From contig DBTV01000036.1 of assembly GCA_002307235.1 (NCBI GenBank), positions 108,729 through 114,403 on the forward strand: 5,675 nucleotides of DNA, in the 5' to 3' direction. This DNA comes from Acidobacteriaceae bacterium UBA1307. GTDB taxonomy: Bacteria; Acidobacteriota; Terriglobia; Terriglobales; Acidobacteriaceae. This document shows, one piece after another, positions 1 to 5,067 of this stretch (position 1 is its first letter; each line of letters begins with the position of its first letter). The notes below the pieces were generated by a model, which saw nothing but the letters and a program-made list of their open reading frames with translations, searched no databases and was not told the DNA's origin. The translations under genes were made by a program, and so were the position numbers.

Positions 1-788
1 GCGCCGCCGCGGGCGTCGCCGTCGATCTTGGAGAGGACCACGCCGGTGAGGCCGAGCCGCTGATGGAAGGCGAGCGATGAGTTGACGGCATCCTGGCCGG
101 TCATGGAATCGGCGATGAAGAGAATCTCGGAGGGATTGAGGAGCTTTTTGAGCTGCTCCATCTCGGCCATGAGCTCTTCGTCGATGGCGAGGCGGCCGGC
201 AGTATCGACGATGAGGGTATCGCAGCCCCAGATGCGGGCCTCGCGCTTGGCCTCACCGGCGAGCCGGGTGACGAGCGCGGTGCCGGGCTCTTCGCCCTTG
301 GTGTCGCCCTCGTAGATGCGGACATCGACCTGCTTGGCAACCACTTTGAGCTGTTCGCGCGCGGCAGGGCGATAGACGTCGACGGAGACGAGCATGGGGC
401 GATGACCGCCCTTTTTGAGCCAGGTGGCGAGCTTGCCGCTGGTGGTCGTTTTACCGGAGCCCTGGAGGCCGGCCATCAAAATAATGGTGGGCGGCTGGGA
501 GGCGAACTTGAACCGGGCGGTGTCCTGGCCGAGCAGGGCAACGAGCTCGTCGCGAACGATCTTGATGACCTGTTCGGAGGGCGAGAGGGCGGTGAGGACC
601 TCCTGCCCGACGGCCTTGGCGCGGATCTGTTCGATCAAATCCTTGACGACGTTGAGGTTGACGTCGGCTTCGAGCAGCGCGACGCGGATCTCGCGCAGGG
701 CTTCGGCGATATTTTCTTCAGAGAGCGTGCCTTGGCCGCGGAGGTTTTTGAAGGCGCGCTGGAGCTTGTCAGTCAGATTCTCAAACAT
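1..788 (-). CDS. ffh: Signal recognition particle protein Ffh (SRP54), N-terminal part, truncated by window edge
   Basis: GTPase subunit of the bacterial signal recognition particle. With 4.5S RNA it binds signal sequences on ribosomes and delivers them to FtsY at the membrane. The visible 262 residues begin MFENLTDKLQ and cover the helical N domain (about 1-95) and most of the G domain. The P-loop is GLQGSGKT at 107-114, the G2/DVYRPAAREQL segment at 137-147, the DTAGR motif at 195-199, MTGQDAV at 229-235, and SKIDGDARGG at 253-262 (TKxD-type G4). The rest of the G domain and the methionine-rich M domain lie outside the window, so about 40% of a normal ~450-aa protein is missing. The ATG at 788 gives the family's usual N-terminus. 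No clear Shine-Dalgarno precedes it; a TAAACT box (799-804) ends 10 nt before the ATG, so the mRNA leader may be very short (inference). The 173-bp gap and a strong hairpin separate it from the small gene upstream. Confidence 0.97.
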   Translation of the reverse strand, partial: MFENLTDKLQRAFKNLRGQGTLSEENIAEALREIRVALLEADVNLNVVKDLIEQIRAKAVGQEVLTALSPSEQVIKIVRDELVALLGQDTARFKFASQPPTIILMAGLQGSGKTTTSGKLATWLKKGGHRPMLVSVDVYRPAAREQLKVVAKQVDVRIYEGDTKGEEPGTALVTRLAGEAKREARIWGCDTLIVDTAGRLAIDEELMAEMEQLKKLLNPSEILFIADSMTGQDAVNSSLAFHQRLGLTGVVLSKIDGDARGG

Positions 789-832
789 AGTCAGTACAAG
801 TTTATCTGACGAGGGCTGTTCTGGGGGGCCGG

Positions 833-877
833 GGGCGGCCACATCTTCGGGGAATGGGATCGAAGGGAAGGCCGCCC
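833..877. terminator. Nested hairpin between Ser-rich gene 1 and ffh
   Basis: Outer arms GGGCGGCC (833-840) and GGCCGCCC (870-877) are perfectly complementary. Inside, CTTCG (845-849) pairs with CGAAG (861-865), with symmetric 4-nt internal loops and an 11-nt loop. It lies 45 nt upstream of the ffh start and about 85 nt past the stop of the 962-1567 gene. There is no U-tract on the minus strand, so it may be a non-canonical terminator, an RNA-stabilising structure or a leader element of ffh. Confidence 0.45.
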
Positions 878-897
878 GGCAGGTAGCGGGCCACTTG

Positions 898-916
898 CTA
901 GGGCGATACACCCTAG
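898..916. repeat. Small inverted repeat downstream of Ser-rich gene 1
   Basis: CTAGGG (898-903) and CCCTAG (911-916) form a perfect 6-bp stem with a 7-nt loop, 46 nt past the stop of the minus-strand gene that ends at 962. Adjacent G/C bases also make the palindrome CCCTAGGG at 911-918. It could add to 3'-end formation together with the larger hairpin at 833-877. No U-run follows. Confidence 0.3.
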
Positions 917-961
917 GGTGGTGCTCCGCTGGCTCGCAGGGGTGGAGTCCGCATTGCGGGC

Positions 962-1567
962 TCAGGCGTAGAGGTTGAGAAGGGCGCCGGAGATGCTGGT
1001 GGAGGTGTTGCTGCGCGAACTGATGGCGTCGGCGATGGAGGCGAGGACGGCCATGAGGGTGCTGTCGTCGGAGGAACTGGCGTCACCGAGAAGCTGTACC
1101 AGCGCGAGCTTGTTGTAGGTGCTCATGTACTGCGAGAGATAGCCGCCGCCGTTGCCATTTTGCGCCGCCTCCAGAAGATTGGACAGGGAAGAGGTGAGGG
1201 CATCGTAGGAGCTTGAGGGGTTGATGGCCTGCAGCAGCGAGAGCTGGTTGGTGGTGTTCAGCGTCTGGGTGAGAGCAGAGATGTCGGAGGATCCGCTGCT
1301 GGTGGAGCTGAGAGCGTTGGAGAGCGAGGCGAGAATCTTGTCGGCAGACGAGGAGGATGAGCCACTCAGCAACTGGAGCTGCGAGAGCTGATTGTAGGTG
1401 TTCAGATACTGGCTCAGGTCGGATCCACTGGCAGTGTCGTTGGTGACGTTGCTGATCCGCGCGAGGGCTTCGCTCATGGATGAGCTTGTGCCGTAGGCGG
1501 TTTGCAGCAGAGAGAGCTGCACGGGATTTCCGGAGGCCTGAAACTGGGAAATGTTGGAGATGTCCAT
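962..1567 (-). CDS. Ser/Ala-rich repeat protein of unknown function (Ser-rich protein 1, 201 aa)
   Basis: Family not recognised. The protein starts MDISNISQFQ and ends ALLNLYA. It has no signal peptide, no membrane segment and no cysteine. It is built from degenerate ~45-residue units whose best-aligned cores are PVQLSLLQTA (15-24), YNQLSQLQLL (58-67), TNQLSLLQAI (106-115) and YNKLALVQLL (151-160). Each core is followed by a Ser-rich stretch and a hydrophobic helix-like segment such as ILASLSNALSS (78-88) or LLEAAQ. Units 2 and 4 both begin LSQY[LM]xTYN. This pattern suggests paired amphipathic helices joined by flexible Ser linkers (inference). The start is supported by a strong Shine-Dalgarno AGGGGAGG (1573-1580) 5 nt before the ATG. 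The same core occurs once in the 1776-2180 protein, so the two are paralogues. A sigma-28-like -10 box precedes it. Roles in motility, as an exported filament component or as an adaptor are all possible; none is shown. Confidence 0.85.
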   Translation of the reverse strand: MDISNISQFQASGNPVQLSLLQTAYGTSSSMSEALARISNVTNDTASGSDLSQYLNTYNQLSQLQLLSGSSSSSADKILASLSNALSSTSSGSSDISALTQTLNTTNQLSLLQAINPSSSYDALTSSLSNLLEAAQNGNGGGYLSQYMSTYNKLALVQLLGDASSSDDSTLMAVLASIADAISSRSNTSTSISGALLNLYA

Positions 1568-1572
1568 AAGAA

Positions 1573-1611
1573 CCTCCCCTGGAAGCGTCCCTCGTGATAA
1601 CGCTTATGGGG
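1573..1611 (-). promoter_or_regulatory. RBS of Ser-rich gene 1 inside a leader hairpin
   Basis: On the transcript, CCCC (complement of 1608-1611) and AAGCGT (1600-1605) can pair with ACGCTT (1583-1588) and GGGG (1576-1579), leaving an 11-nt loop. The GGGG arm is part of the Shine-Dalgarno AGGGGAGG (1573-1580), so folding would partly hide the ribosome binding site. Both arms lie downstream of the proposed -10 box at 1613-1620; the outer CCCC arm starts 1 nt beyond it and may fall before the transcription start, while the 6-bp inner stem should be transcribed. Confidence 0.4.
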
Positions 1612-1612
1612 C

Positions 1613-1640
1613 ATATCGGAGTGAAGCGGTGGAAAATTCA
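1613..1640 (-). promoter_or_regulatory. Putative sigma-28-like promoter of Ser-rich gene 1
   Basis: On the minus strand TGAATTTT (1633-1640) and TCCGATAT (1613-1620) are separated by 12 nt. Each matches 6 of 8 bases of the FliA elements TAAAGTTT and GCCGATAA, whose usual spacing is 11. The -10-like box lies 45 nt before the ATG at 1567. It is the best -35 match among the four candidates in this window. Sigma factor assignment is inference. Confidence 0.4.
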
Positions 1641-1708
1641 GGTTTTTCTAATTATTGAAGGCTATTGATCGATTCCAAGGTAATGAAGAGCGGCGGGTGG
1701 TGCGGAGT

Positions 1709-1747
1709 GTGACCGGACCCTGGCCCTGCGTACGACAGTCCAGTCAC
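1709..1747. terminator. Hairpin downstream of Ser-rich gene 2
   Basis: GTGACCGGAC (1709-1718) and GTCCAGTCAC (1738-1747) form a 10-bp stem with one mismatch that becomes a G-U pair in the minus-strand RNA, and a 19-nt loop. It begins 28 nt past the stop of the gene ending at 1776, which suits 3'-end formation. No U-tract follows on the minus strand. The remainder of the 208-bp gap holds only the leader and promoter region of the next gene. Confidence 0.45.
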
Positions 1748-1775
1748 GGAAAAGGAAAGGCGAGGATGGTTGTTT

Positions 1776-2180
1776 TTAAGCGTAGACGCTGACAGAGGCG
1801 CTGGATGCCGTCGAGGAACTGGCGGTGGAAGAAGTGCTCGCAGTGCTGGCGGTGGAAGTGCTGCTGGTTGAACTGCTCGAAGGGGTTGAGGTGCTGGAGG
1901 TACTGTCTTTGAGGTAGCTGGCAACGATGTTGGCGGTTTTGGAGGCTGAGGAACTGTCTCCGTCGTATCCCTTGTTCAGAATTGCGACCAGGGACAGCTC
2001 GTTGTAGGTCTTGATGTAGAGATTGTAGGAGTCGTCTTCGATGGAACTGGAAGAGGTGCTGGCCGAGGAACTGGCGCTGGCGACGGCGGCGGCCGTGGTG
2101 CTGGCTGCCGAGCTGCTGGAGGCAAGGCTACTGGAGTAACTCGCCAAAGATTGCGTAACGGCTTGAATGCTGGAACTCAT
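1776..2180 (-). CDS. Ser/Ala/Thr-rich small protein of unknown function (Ser-rich protein 2, 134 aa)
   Basis: Family not recognised. The protein begins MSSSIQAVTQ and ends SVSVYA. Residues 1-47 and 92-130 are low-complexity Ser/Ala/Thr. The ordered part is a single core near 50-91, with YNLYIKTYNELSLVAILN at 52-69 and a second helix-like NIVASYLKD at 84-92. That core matches the repeat unit of the 962-1567 protein (YLNTYNQLSQLQLL and YMSTYNKLALVQLL), so this looks like a one-repeat paralogue with expanded flexible tails. There is no signal peptide, membrane span or cysteine. The ATG at 2180 is backed by GGGAG (2188-2192) with 7-nt spacing. The first 50 bp upstream also resemble the leader of the 962-1567 gene: CCGATA, GCCC, AT, AG, CACGA and GGGAG occur in the same order. 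A TAA stop and a hairpin follow. Function unknown; shared control with the neighbouring chemoreceptor is inferred. Confidence 0.8.
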   Translation of the reverse strand: MSSSIQAVTQSLASYSSSLASSSSAASTTAAAVASASSSASTSSSSIEDDSYNLYIKTYNELSLVAILNKGYDGDSSSASKTANIVASYLKDSTSSTSTPSSSSTSSTSTASTASTSSTASSSTASSASVSVYA

Positions 2181-2186
2181 AAAAAG

Positions 2187-2228
2187 TCTCCCGTAGGACG
2201 TTCGTGCTCTGATGGGCTTATCGGGAGA
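2187..2228. repeat. Inverted repeat spanning the RBS and -10-like box of Ser-rich gene 2
   Basis: TCTCCCG (2187-2193) and CGGGAGA (2222-2228) are perfectly complementary over 7 bp with a 28-nt loop. The arm nearer the gene contains the Shine-Dalgarno; the far arm overlaps the -10-like box CCCGATAA (2218-2225). In an RNA made from a promoter further upstream the hairpin would mask the RBS. An RNA started from the sigma-28-like box would lack the far arm and stay open. It could also be an operator. Confidence 0.35.
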
Positions 2229-2245
2229 AGATACAGACGCGATTA
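2218..2245 (-). promoter_or_regulatory. Putative sigma-28-like promoter of Ser-rich gene 2
   Basis: Minus-strand CCCGATAA (2218-2225) matches 7 of 8 bases of the FliA -10 consensus GCCGATAA and lies 37 nt before the ATG at 2180. The -35 side is weak: TAAT sits 16 nt upstream (2242-2245), in an AT-rich stretch that runs to about 2273 and could act as an UP-like element. The remaining ~130 bp of the gap up to the next gene holds a hairpin at 2322-2367. Confidence 0.4.
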
Positions 2246-2321
2246 GATTTATTTAAATATTGCTGTTTTTTGAGGCAGGAAGGATTGTTTCGAAACAGTG
2301 GAGGGGCACGAGGGGCGATTT

Positions 2322-2367
2322 CGCTCCGTGCCTGCCCTGCGCGGGGGCGAAGGCAAAGCACGGAGCG
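2322..2367. terminator. Long hairpin downstream of Ser-rich gene 3
   Basis: CGCTCCGTGC (2322-2331) and GCACGGAGCG (2358-2367) form a perfect 10-bp stem. TGCC (2333-2336) and GGCA (2352-2355) extend it past a small internal loop. It begins 39 nt past the stop codon of the gene ending at 2407. It is the strongest perfect stem in the window and probably marks that transcript's 3' end, although no U-tract follows on either strand. Confidence 0.5.
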
Positions 2368-2406
2368 GCGAAGAGTCGTCAAGCGATGCGGCGCGGCGAG
2401 GGGCGA

Positions 2407-2700
2407 TCAGGCATAGAGGTCGATGGACGAGCCAGACGAGGAGGAAGATTGATTCGACTTGCTGTCGCTGGACGAACTGCTCGATGAAGAGTCTGAGGCC
2501 TGGGCCGTTGCCTGGGCGGCGGCGGAGGCGGCGGCATCCGTGAACCGGCTGACGGTGGACTGCGTTGTGCTTTTCTGCAACGCATTGAGAGTGGACAGCA
2601 GCTGGTCCTGATGGTTGAGAATGCCGCGGGTGATGCTCGTCGAGGAGTAGATCTGATTGGCGGTGTTTGTGATTCCCAGAGAAGTGTCGCTTGTGGTCAT
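2407..2700 (-). CDS. Ser/Ala-rich small protein of unknown function (Ser-rich protein 3, 97 aa)
   Basis: Family not recognised. I place the start at the ATG at 2700 because GAGGGGG (2706-2712) lies 5 nt upstream. A TTG at 2739 would add 13 residues (MFLLLTVCCEGVT) but has no Shine-Dalgarno and would encode the real ribosome binding site. The protein begins MTTSDTSLGITNTANQIY and has a helix-like segment TRGILNHQDQLLSTLNAL at 24-41. Then come an Ala/Gln-rich stretch (55-68) and a Ser-rich tail (70-92) with a run of eight serines, ending SSIDLYA. It lacks a clear TYN-x-L-S core, so its kinship with the other two small proteins rests on composition, size, adjacency and the Tyr-Ala C-terminus. 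There is no signal peptide or membrane span from this start. It is 141 bp downstream of the chemoreceptor gene on the same strand. Confidence 0.75.
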   Translation of the reverse strand: MTTSDTSLGITNTANQIYSSTSITRGILNHQDQLLSTLNALQKSTTQSTVSRFTDAAASAAAQATAQASDSSSSSSSSDSKSNQSSSSSGSSIDLYA

Positions 2701-2749
2701 GGTGACCCCCTCACAACAAACTGTCAGCAAAAGGAACAATTGCGGTACT

Positions 2750-2777
2750 TGATCGGCAGAAGTCTGAAAAAGATGAA
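2750..2777 (-). promoter_or_regulatory. Putative sigma-28-like promoter of Ser-rich gene 3
   Basis: Minus-strand GCCGATCA (2750-2757) matches 7 of 8 bases of GCCGATAA and lies 49 nt before the ATG at 2700, similar to the 45 and 37 nt at the two sister genes. A weak -35-like TTCATCTT (2770-2777) precedes it by 12 nt. The match could be chance in isolation; the recurrence at four genes gives it weight. Confidence 0.35.
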
Positions 2778-2809
2778 TAGCGCTTCAATGTGTATCGAAA
2801 TGATCCACA

Positions 2810-2832
2810 GGCGCGAAGACGGCCCTCGCGCC
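2810..2832. terminator. Hairpin downstream of the chemoreceptor gene
   Basis: GGCGCGA (2810-2816) and TCGCGCC (2826-2832) form a perfect 7-bp GC-rich stem with a 9-nt loop, 9 nt past the stop codon at 2842-2844. The minus-strand sequence beyond it is only modestly T-containing. It is a likely terminator or 3'-stability element separating the chemoreceptor from the small-gene array. Confidence 0.5.
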
Positions 2833-2841
2833 GGCCGGTGA

Positions 2842-4830
2842 TCAGCCAATGCGCTTGAGCAATTCGACATCCTGCATGACGGAGCCGATGACGTGGCTCT
2901 GGTTTTGCACGAAGTTGTCGAGGTCGGAGAGCACGCCGTTGACCGCGTCGAGATCGCGCAGCATGTTTTCCGTTTCCTGCACGATGCCGGAGTAGCTGGA
3001 CTGGGTGGTCTGCAGATTGACGCGGGTGTTTTCGATGTTGCCGCCGAGCGAGTCGAGCGCGGTCTTCATGTGGGCGATGGACTCGTTGGTCTGCTGCAGG
3101 CTGGACTTGGTGTCCTGCGAGAGCTTGTTGACCTCCTGGGCGACGACGGCGAAGCCCTTGCCTGCCTCGCCGGCGCGGGCGGCCTCGATGCTGGCGTTGA
3201 AGGCAAGCAGGTTGGTTTTGCCGGCGATGGAGCCGATCAGCGAAAGAATCGAGCTGAGCCCGTTCATCGATTCGTTAAGGTCGTCGAAGTGTACGGCGAG
3301 CTTGCTGGTGTCGGTGGCGTTTTCTGCCGAGTGCGCGGTTTCGACGACGACGTTGCGGATGCCCTGCACAATCGTGTTGATCGAGCGCATCTGCTGCAGG
3401 GCCTGCTCGACCTTGTCACTGAGCGAGGCGCTGTCCTTGATGTAGTCGATCAGGCGCAGATTGAGTTTCTTGCGGAAGTCGTTGAGCATCATCACGCGGT
3501 TCAGGGCGCGCTGGGTGAAGTAATCGCAGAAGTGGGCGTAGCGAATGGGGAAGTGATCGATGAAGGAATCGGCAAGTGGCTGCTGCGTGGTGTCGAAGAA
3601 GACCAGCGCGGTCAACGTCTGGTTGATGTTAATGCCAAACAGTTCGCCGAAGGTGGAGAAGCCGGCGACGGGGAAGGGCCAGAGGCTGTCGAGCCCGTGC
3701 AGCGAGGCCTGATTGTTGAGCCGACGCAGAATGCAGTCGTTGAGCACGGCACCGAGCGGCTGCGGCTTGTGGGCGAGAAAAGCAGAGAGATCGGACTGTG
3801 TCTGATGGACGAAGTCGGTGCTTTGCAATAGCTCAAGCGAGTCACCGGCGTTGATGTCGCAGTAGAAGGAGAGAACGCCGGTTTCTGTGTTGATGCCGGA
3901 GACCGATCGGACGAAGATCTCGTCGCCGACCTCGACGCCGAAGGTGTGGCCGGCGAGGGCGTCGCCGAGCTGGGTGACGGTCACGTGCAATTCGTCGGCG
4001 ACGGCCTGGGCAAAGGGTTTGATGATGCTGGTCTGCGGATCGATGACGGCAGTGACGGTGCGCCGATTGGGATCGGCTTCGATGATGACGAAGGATTTTC
4101 CGGTCTTCTTGAAGTTCTGTGTCTTGAAGATGCTGTAGGCGCGGCCCGGACGCAACTTCATCAGGGTGATGACGGCGTGATTTTCGAGTACCGTGTTGCC
4201 GTCGTAGATGGCCGTCATGGCGAAGTCGAGCTTGCCACCGGCCGAGCCGCCGATGAAGGCGCAGGGGAAGGACTCGGAGCGATAGACGGCGTCCATGAAA
4301 TAGTTTTCGCTGGCCGAGAGTCCGTCGATCAGCGTGAAGGCGATGGTGTCGTGGACGTCGATCGGGAAGGGCGGGCGGAGATGTTTGAGATCCTGCACGA
4401 TGCGTTCAATGCGGGTGTTGTAGTCGATCGCGGGCGCGCTTTTGCGGATGTCCTCGTTGTGCAGCGGAATCCTGTGAATCGAAACCTGTTCGAGCAGATC
4501 GGCGGGGAAGACCTGCACGGCGACCGTCGACCAGCTGTTGCCGGTGGTCTTGTAGAGAGCGCCGGCGCGGGCGTTGCACAGCTCGCCGGCAGTAGTGACG
4601 GCGACGACGGGCGTGCGGCCAGCCAGTGCGGTCAACGCCTGGCAGACGCGGCGAAAGTCGACGTGTGGCGAGATGAAGGCGCAGGCCAGCGTGGCCTGCA
4701 CCCCGCCGGGGCAAAAGCTCTGCGGATCGAGTCCGTGCAGTTGCTCGTCGGTATCAAAGACCTGAACAAAAAAGGGTTCCGATGAGGACTGCGCTGCGGT
4801 AGCGCGGGCTTTTGGGGTAAAGGAAAACAT
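2842..4830 (-). CDS. Soluble methyl-accepting chemotaxis protein with FIST_N-FIST_C sensor domains (662 aa)
   Basis: Predicted cytoplasmic chemoreceptor that would signal to a CheA/CheW array. FIST domains are proposed small-ligand (possibly amino-acid) sensors in bacterial signalling proteins. FIST_N covers about 40-225, with the VTTAGELCN segment at 78-86 and FIGGSAGGK at 192-200. FIST_C covers about 230-412, with GFSTFGELFGI at 390-400 and NQTLTALVFF at 403-412. A coiled-coil signalling domain follows from about 450. Its hairpin tip is TNLLAFNASIEAARAGEAGK at 539-558, continuing GFAVVAQEVNKLS to 571, with the family's invariant Glu549, Arg552 and Glu555. There is no hydrophobic transmembrane segment and no HAMP domain. 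The end, LLKRIG, lacks a CheR/CheB-tethering pentapeptide. Differences from the classic tip (Phe544, Ser547, Gln565) are conservative. The ATG at 4830 is preceded by an in-frame TGA two codons upstream, which fixes the N-terminus. The Shine-Dalgarno is poor (GAGG about 14 nt away). It is divergent from ilvD and followed by a hairpin. Confidence 0.92.
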   Translation of the reverse strand: MFSFTPKARATAAQSSSEPFFVQVFDTDEQLHGLDPQSFCPGGVQATLACAFISPHVDFRRVCQALTALAGRTPVVAVTTAGELCNARAGALYKTTGNSWSTVAVQVFPADLLEQVSIHRIPLHNEDIRKSAPAIDYNTRIERIVQDLKHLRPPFPIDVHDTIAFTLIDGLSASENYFMDAVYRSESFPCAFIGGSAGGKLDFAMTAIYDGNTVLENHAVITLMKLRPGRAYSIFKTQNFKKTGKSFVIIEADPNRRTVTAVIDPQTSIIKPFAQAVADELHVTVTQLGDALAGHTFGVEVGDEIFVRSVSGINTETGVLSFYCDINAGDSLELLQSTDFVHQTQSDLSAFLAHKPQPLGAVLNDCILRRLNNQASLHGLDSLWPFPVAGFSTFGELFGININQTLTALVFFDTTQQPLADSFIDHFPIRYAHFCDYFTQRALNRVMMLNDFRKKLNLRLIDYIKDSASLSDKVEQALQQMRSINTIVQGIRNVVVETAHSAENATDTSKLAVHFDDLNESMNGLSSILSLIGSIAGKTNLLAFNASIEAARAGEAGKGFAVVAQEVNKLSQDTKSSLQQTNESIAHMKTALDSLGGNIENTRVNLQTTQSSYSGIVQETENMLRDLDAVNGVLSDLDNFVQNQSHVIGSVMQDVELLKRIG

Positions 4831-4941
4831 GCAGGCTCAAACCTCGTTTTCGCTGGTCAATATCCCGGTCTGTTCCGCACCTTGCCATCTCTCAGAGCCT
4901 GTCACGGCGGTGAATTTTACACGCACCGCTCGCATCTTCTT

Positions 4942-4968
4942 GTATCGGCATGAGGTGGCAGAGGTTGA
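4942..4968 (-). promoter_or_regulatory. Putative sigma-28-like promoter of the FIST chemoreceptor
   Basis: Minus-strand GCCGATAC (4942-4949) matches 7 of 8 bases of the FliA -10 consensus, with TCAA (4965-4968) 15 nt upstream at the expected spacing. It would give a leader of about 105 nt before the ATG at 4830, longer than at the three small genes. Chemoreceptors are classic sigma-28 targets, which supports the reading; the -35 match is weak. Confidence 0.4.
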
Positions 4969-5025
4969 GGGGATTTTTGGAGAGGGAGTGCACTTTGGGG
5001 GGGGGAGAGGGAAGAGGCGCGAGGG
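4967..5025 (+). other. G-rich purine tract with a G9 run in the divergent intergenic region
   Basis: The plus strand carries GGGG (4969-4972), GGG (4984-4986), a run of nine G (4997-5005), GGG (5008-5010) and further G/A bases. This could form a G-quadruplex, and the homopolymer could slip. It sits between the chemoreceptor promoter candidate and ilvD. The rest of the 237-bp gap (4831-5067) shows only the two promoter candidates. Confidence 0.45.
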
Positions 5026-5055
5026 CGTTCCCGGAGCCGCGCTACGATGCCGATT

Positions 5056-5061
5056 TAGAAT
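5056..5061 (+). promoter_or_regulatory. Putative -10 box of ilvD, consistent with a leaderless transcript
   Basis: TAGAAT fits the TANNNT pattern and ends 6 nt before the ilvD ATG at 5068. No Shine-Dalgarno lies in the 20 nt before the start. A -10 box this close would put the transcription start at or next to the A of the ATG. No convincing -35 (TTGACA-like) is seen 16-18 nt upstream. Confidence 0.4.
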
Positions 5062-5067
5062 AGTTGC

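Noticed and set aside
402..978. Plus-strand open frames (135 and 187 aa) opposite ffh
   Set aside because: They are complementary to conserved Ffh codons containing the P-loop and DTAGR motifs. No supported start or family.
1652..1924. 90-aa Pro-rich minus-strand frame overlapping Ser-rich gene 2
   Set aside because: It is an out-of-frame reading of Ser/Thr codons that turns them into Pro/Ala, with no ribosome binding site. The 1776-2180 frame has the Shine-Dalgarno and the shared repeat core.
2286..2297. 12-bp palindrome TGTTTCGAAACA upstream of Ser-rich gene 2 as an operator
   Set aside because: About one perfect 12-bp palindrome is expected by chance in a window this size, and no second copy or matching regulator is seen.
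2181..2406. Possible CRISPR, tRNA or insertion sequence in the intergenic gaps
   Set aside because: No direct-repeat array, cloverleaf-like sequence, transposase fragment or terminal inverted repeats with target duplication were found in any of the gaps.
2701..2739. TTG start at 2739 for Ser-rich gene 3
   Set aside because: The added 13 residues would be encoded by the leader that contains the strong GAGGGGG ribosome binding site of the ATG at 2700, and no Shine-Dalgarno precedes the TTG.
2893..3831. 312-aa plus-strand open frame opposite the chemoreceptor
   Set aside because: It is antisense to a clear FIST-MCP coding region. The Val/Gly/Glu-rich composition is typical of the complement of a GC-rich gene, with no motif and no ribosome binding site.
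3946..4785. 279-aa plus-strand open frame opposite the FIST domains
   Set aside because: Antisense shadow of the FIST_N/FIST_C coding region; Gly/Asp/Val-rich, with no recognisable domain.
5049..5056. GCCGATTT before ilvD as another sigma-28 -10 box
   Set aside because: It is only 11 nt from the ATG, overlaps the better-placed TAGAAT box, and ilvD is a biosynthetic gene with no reason for flagellar control.
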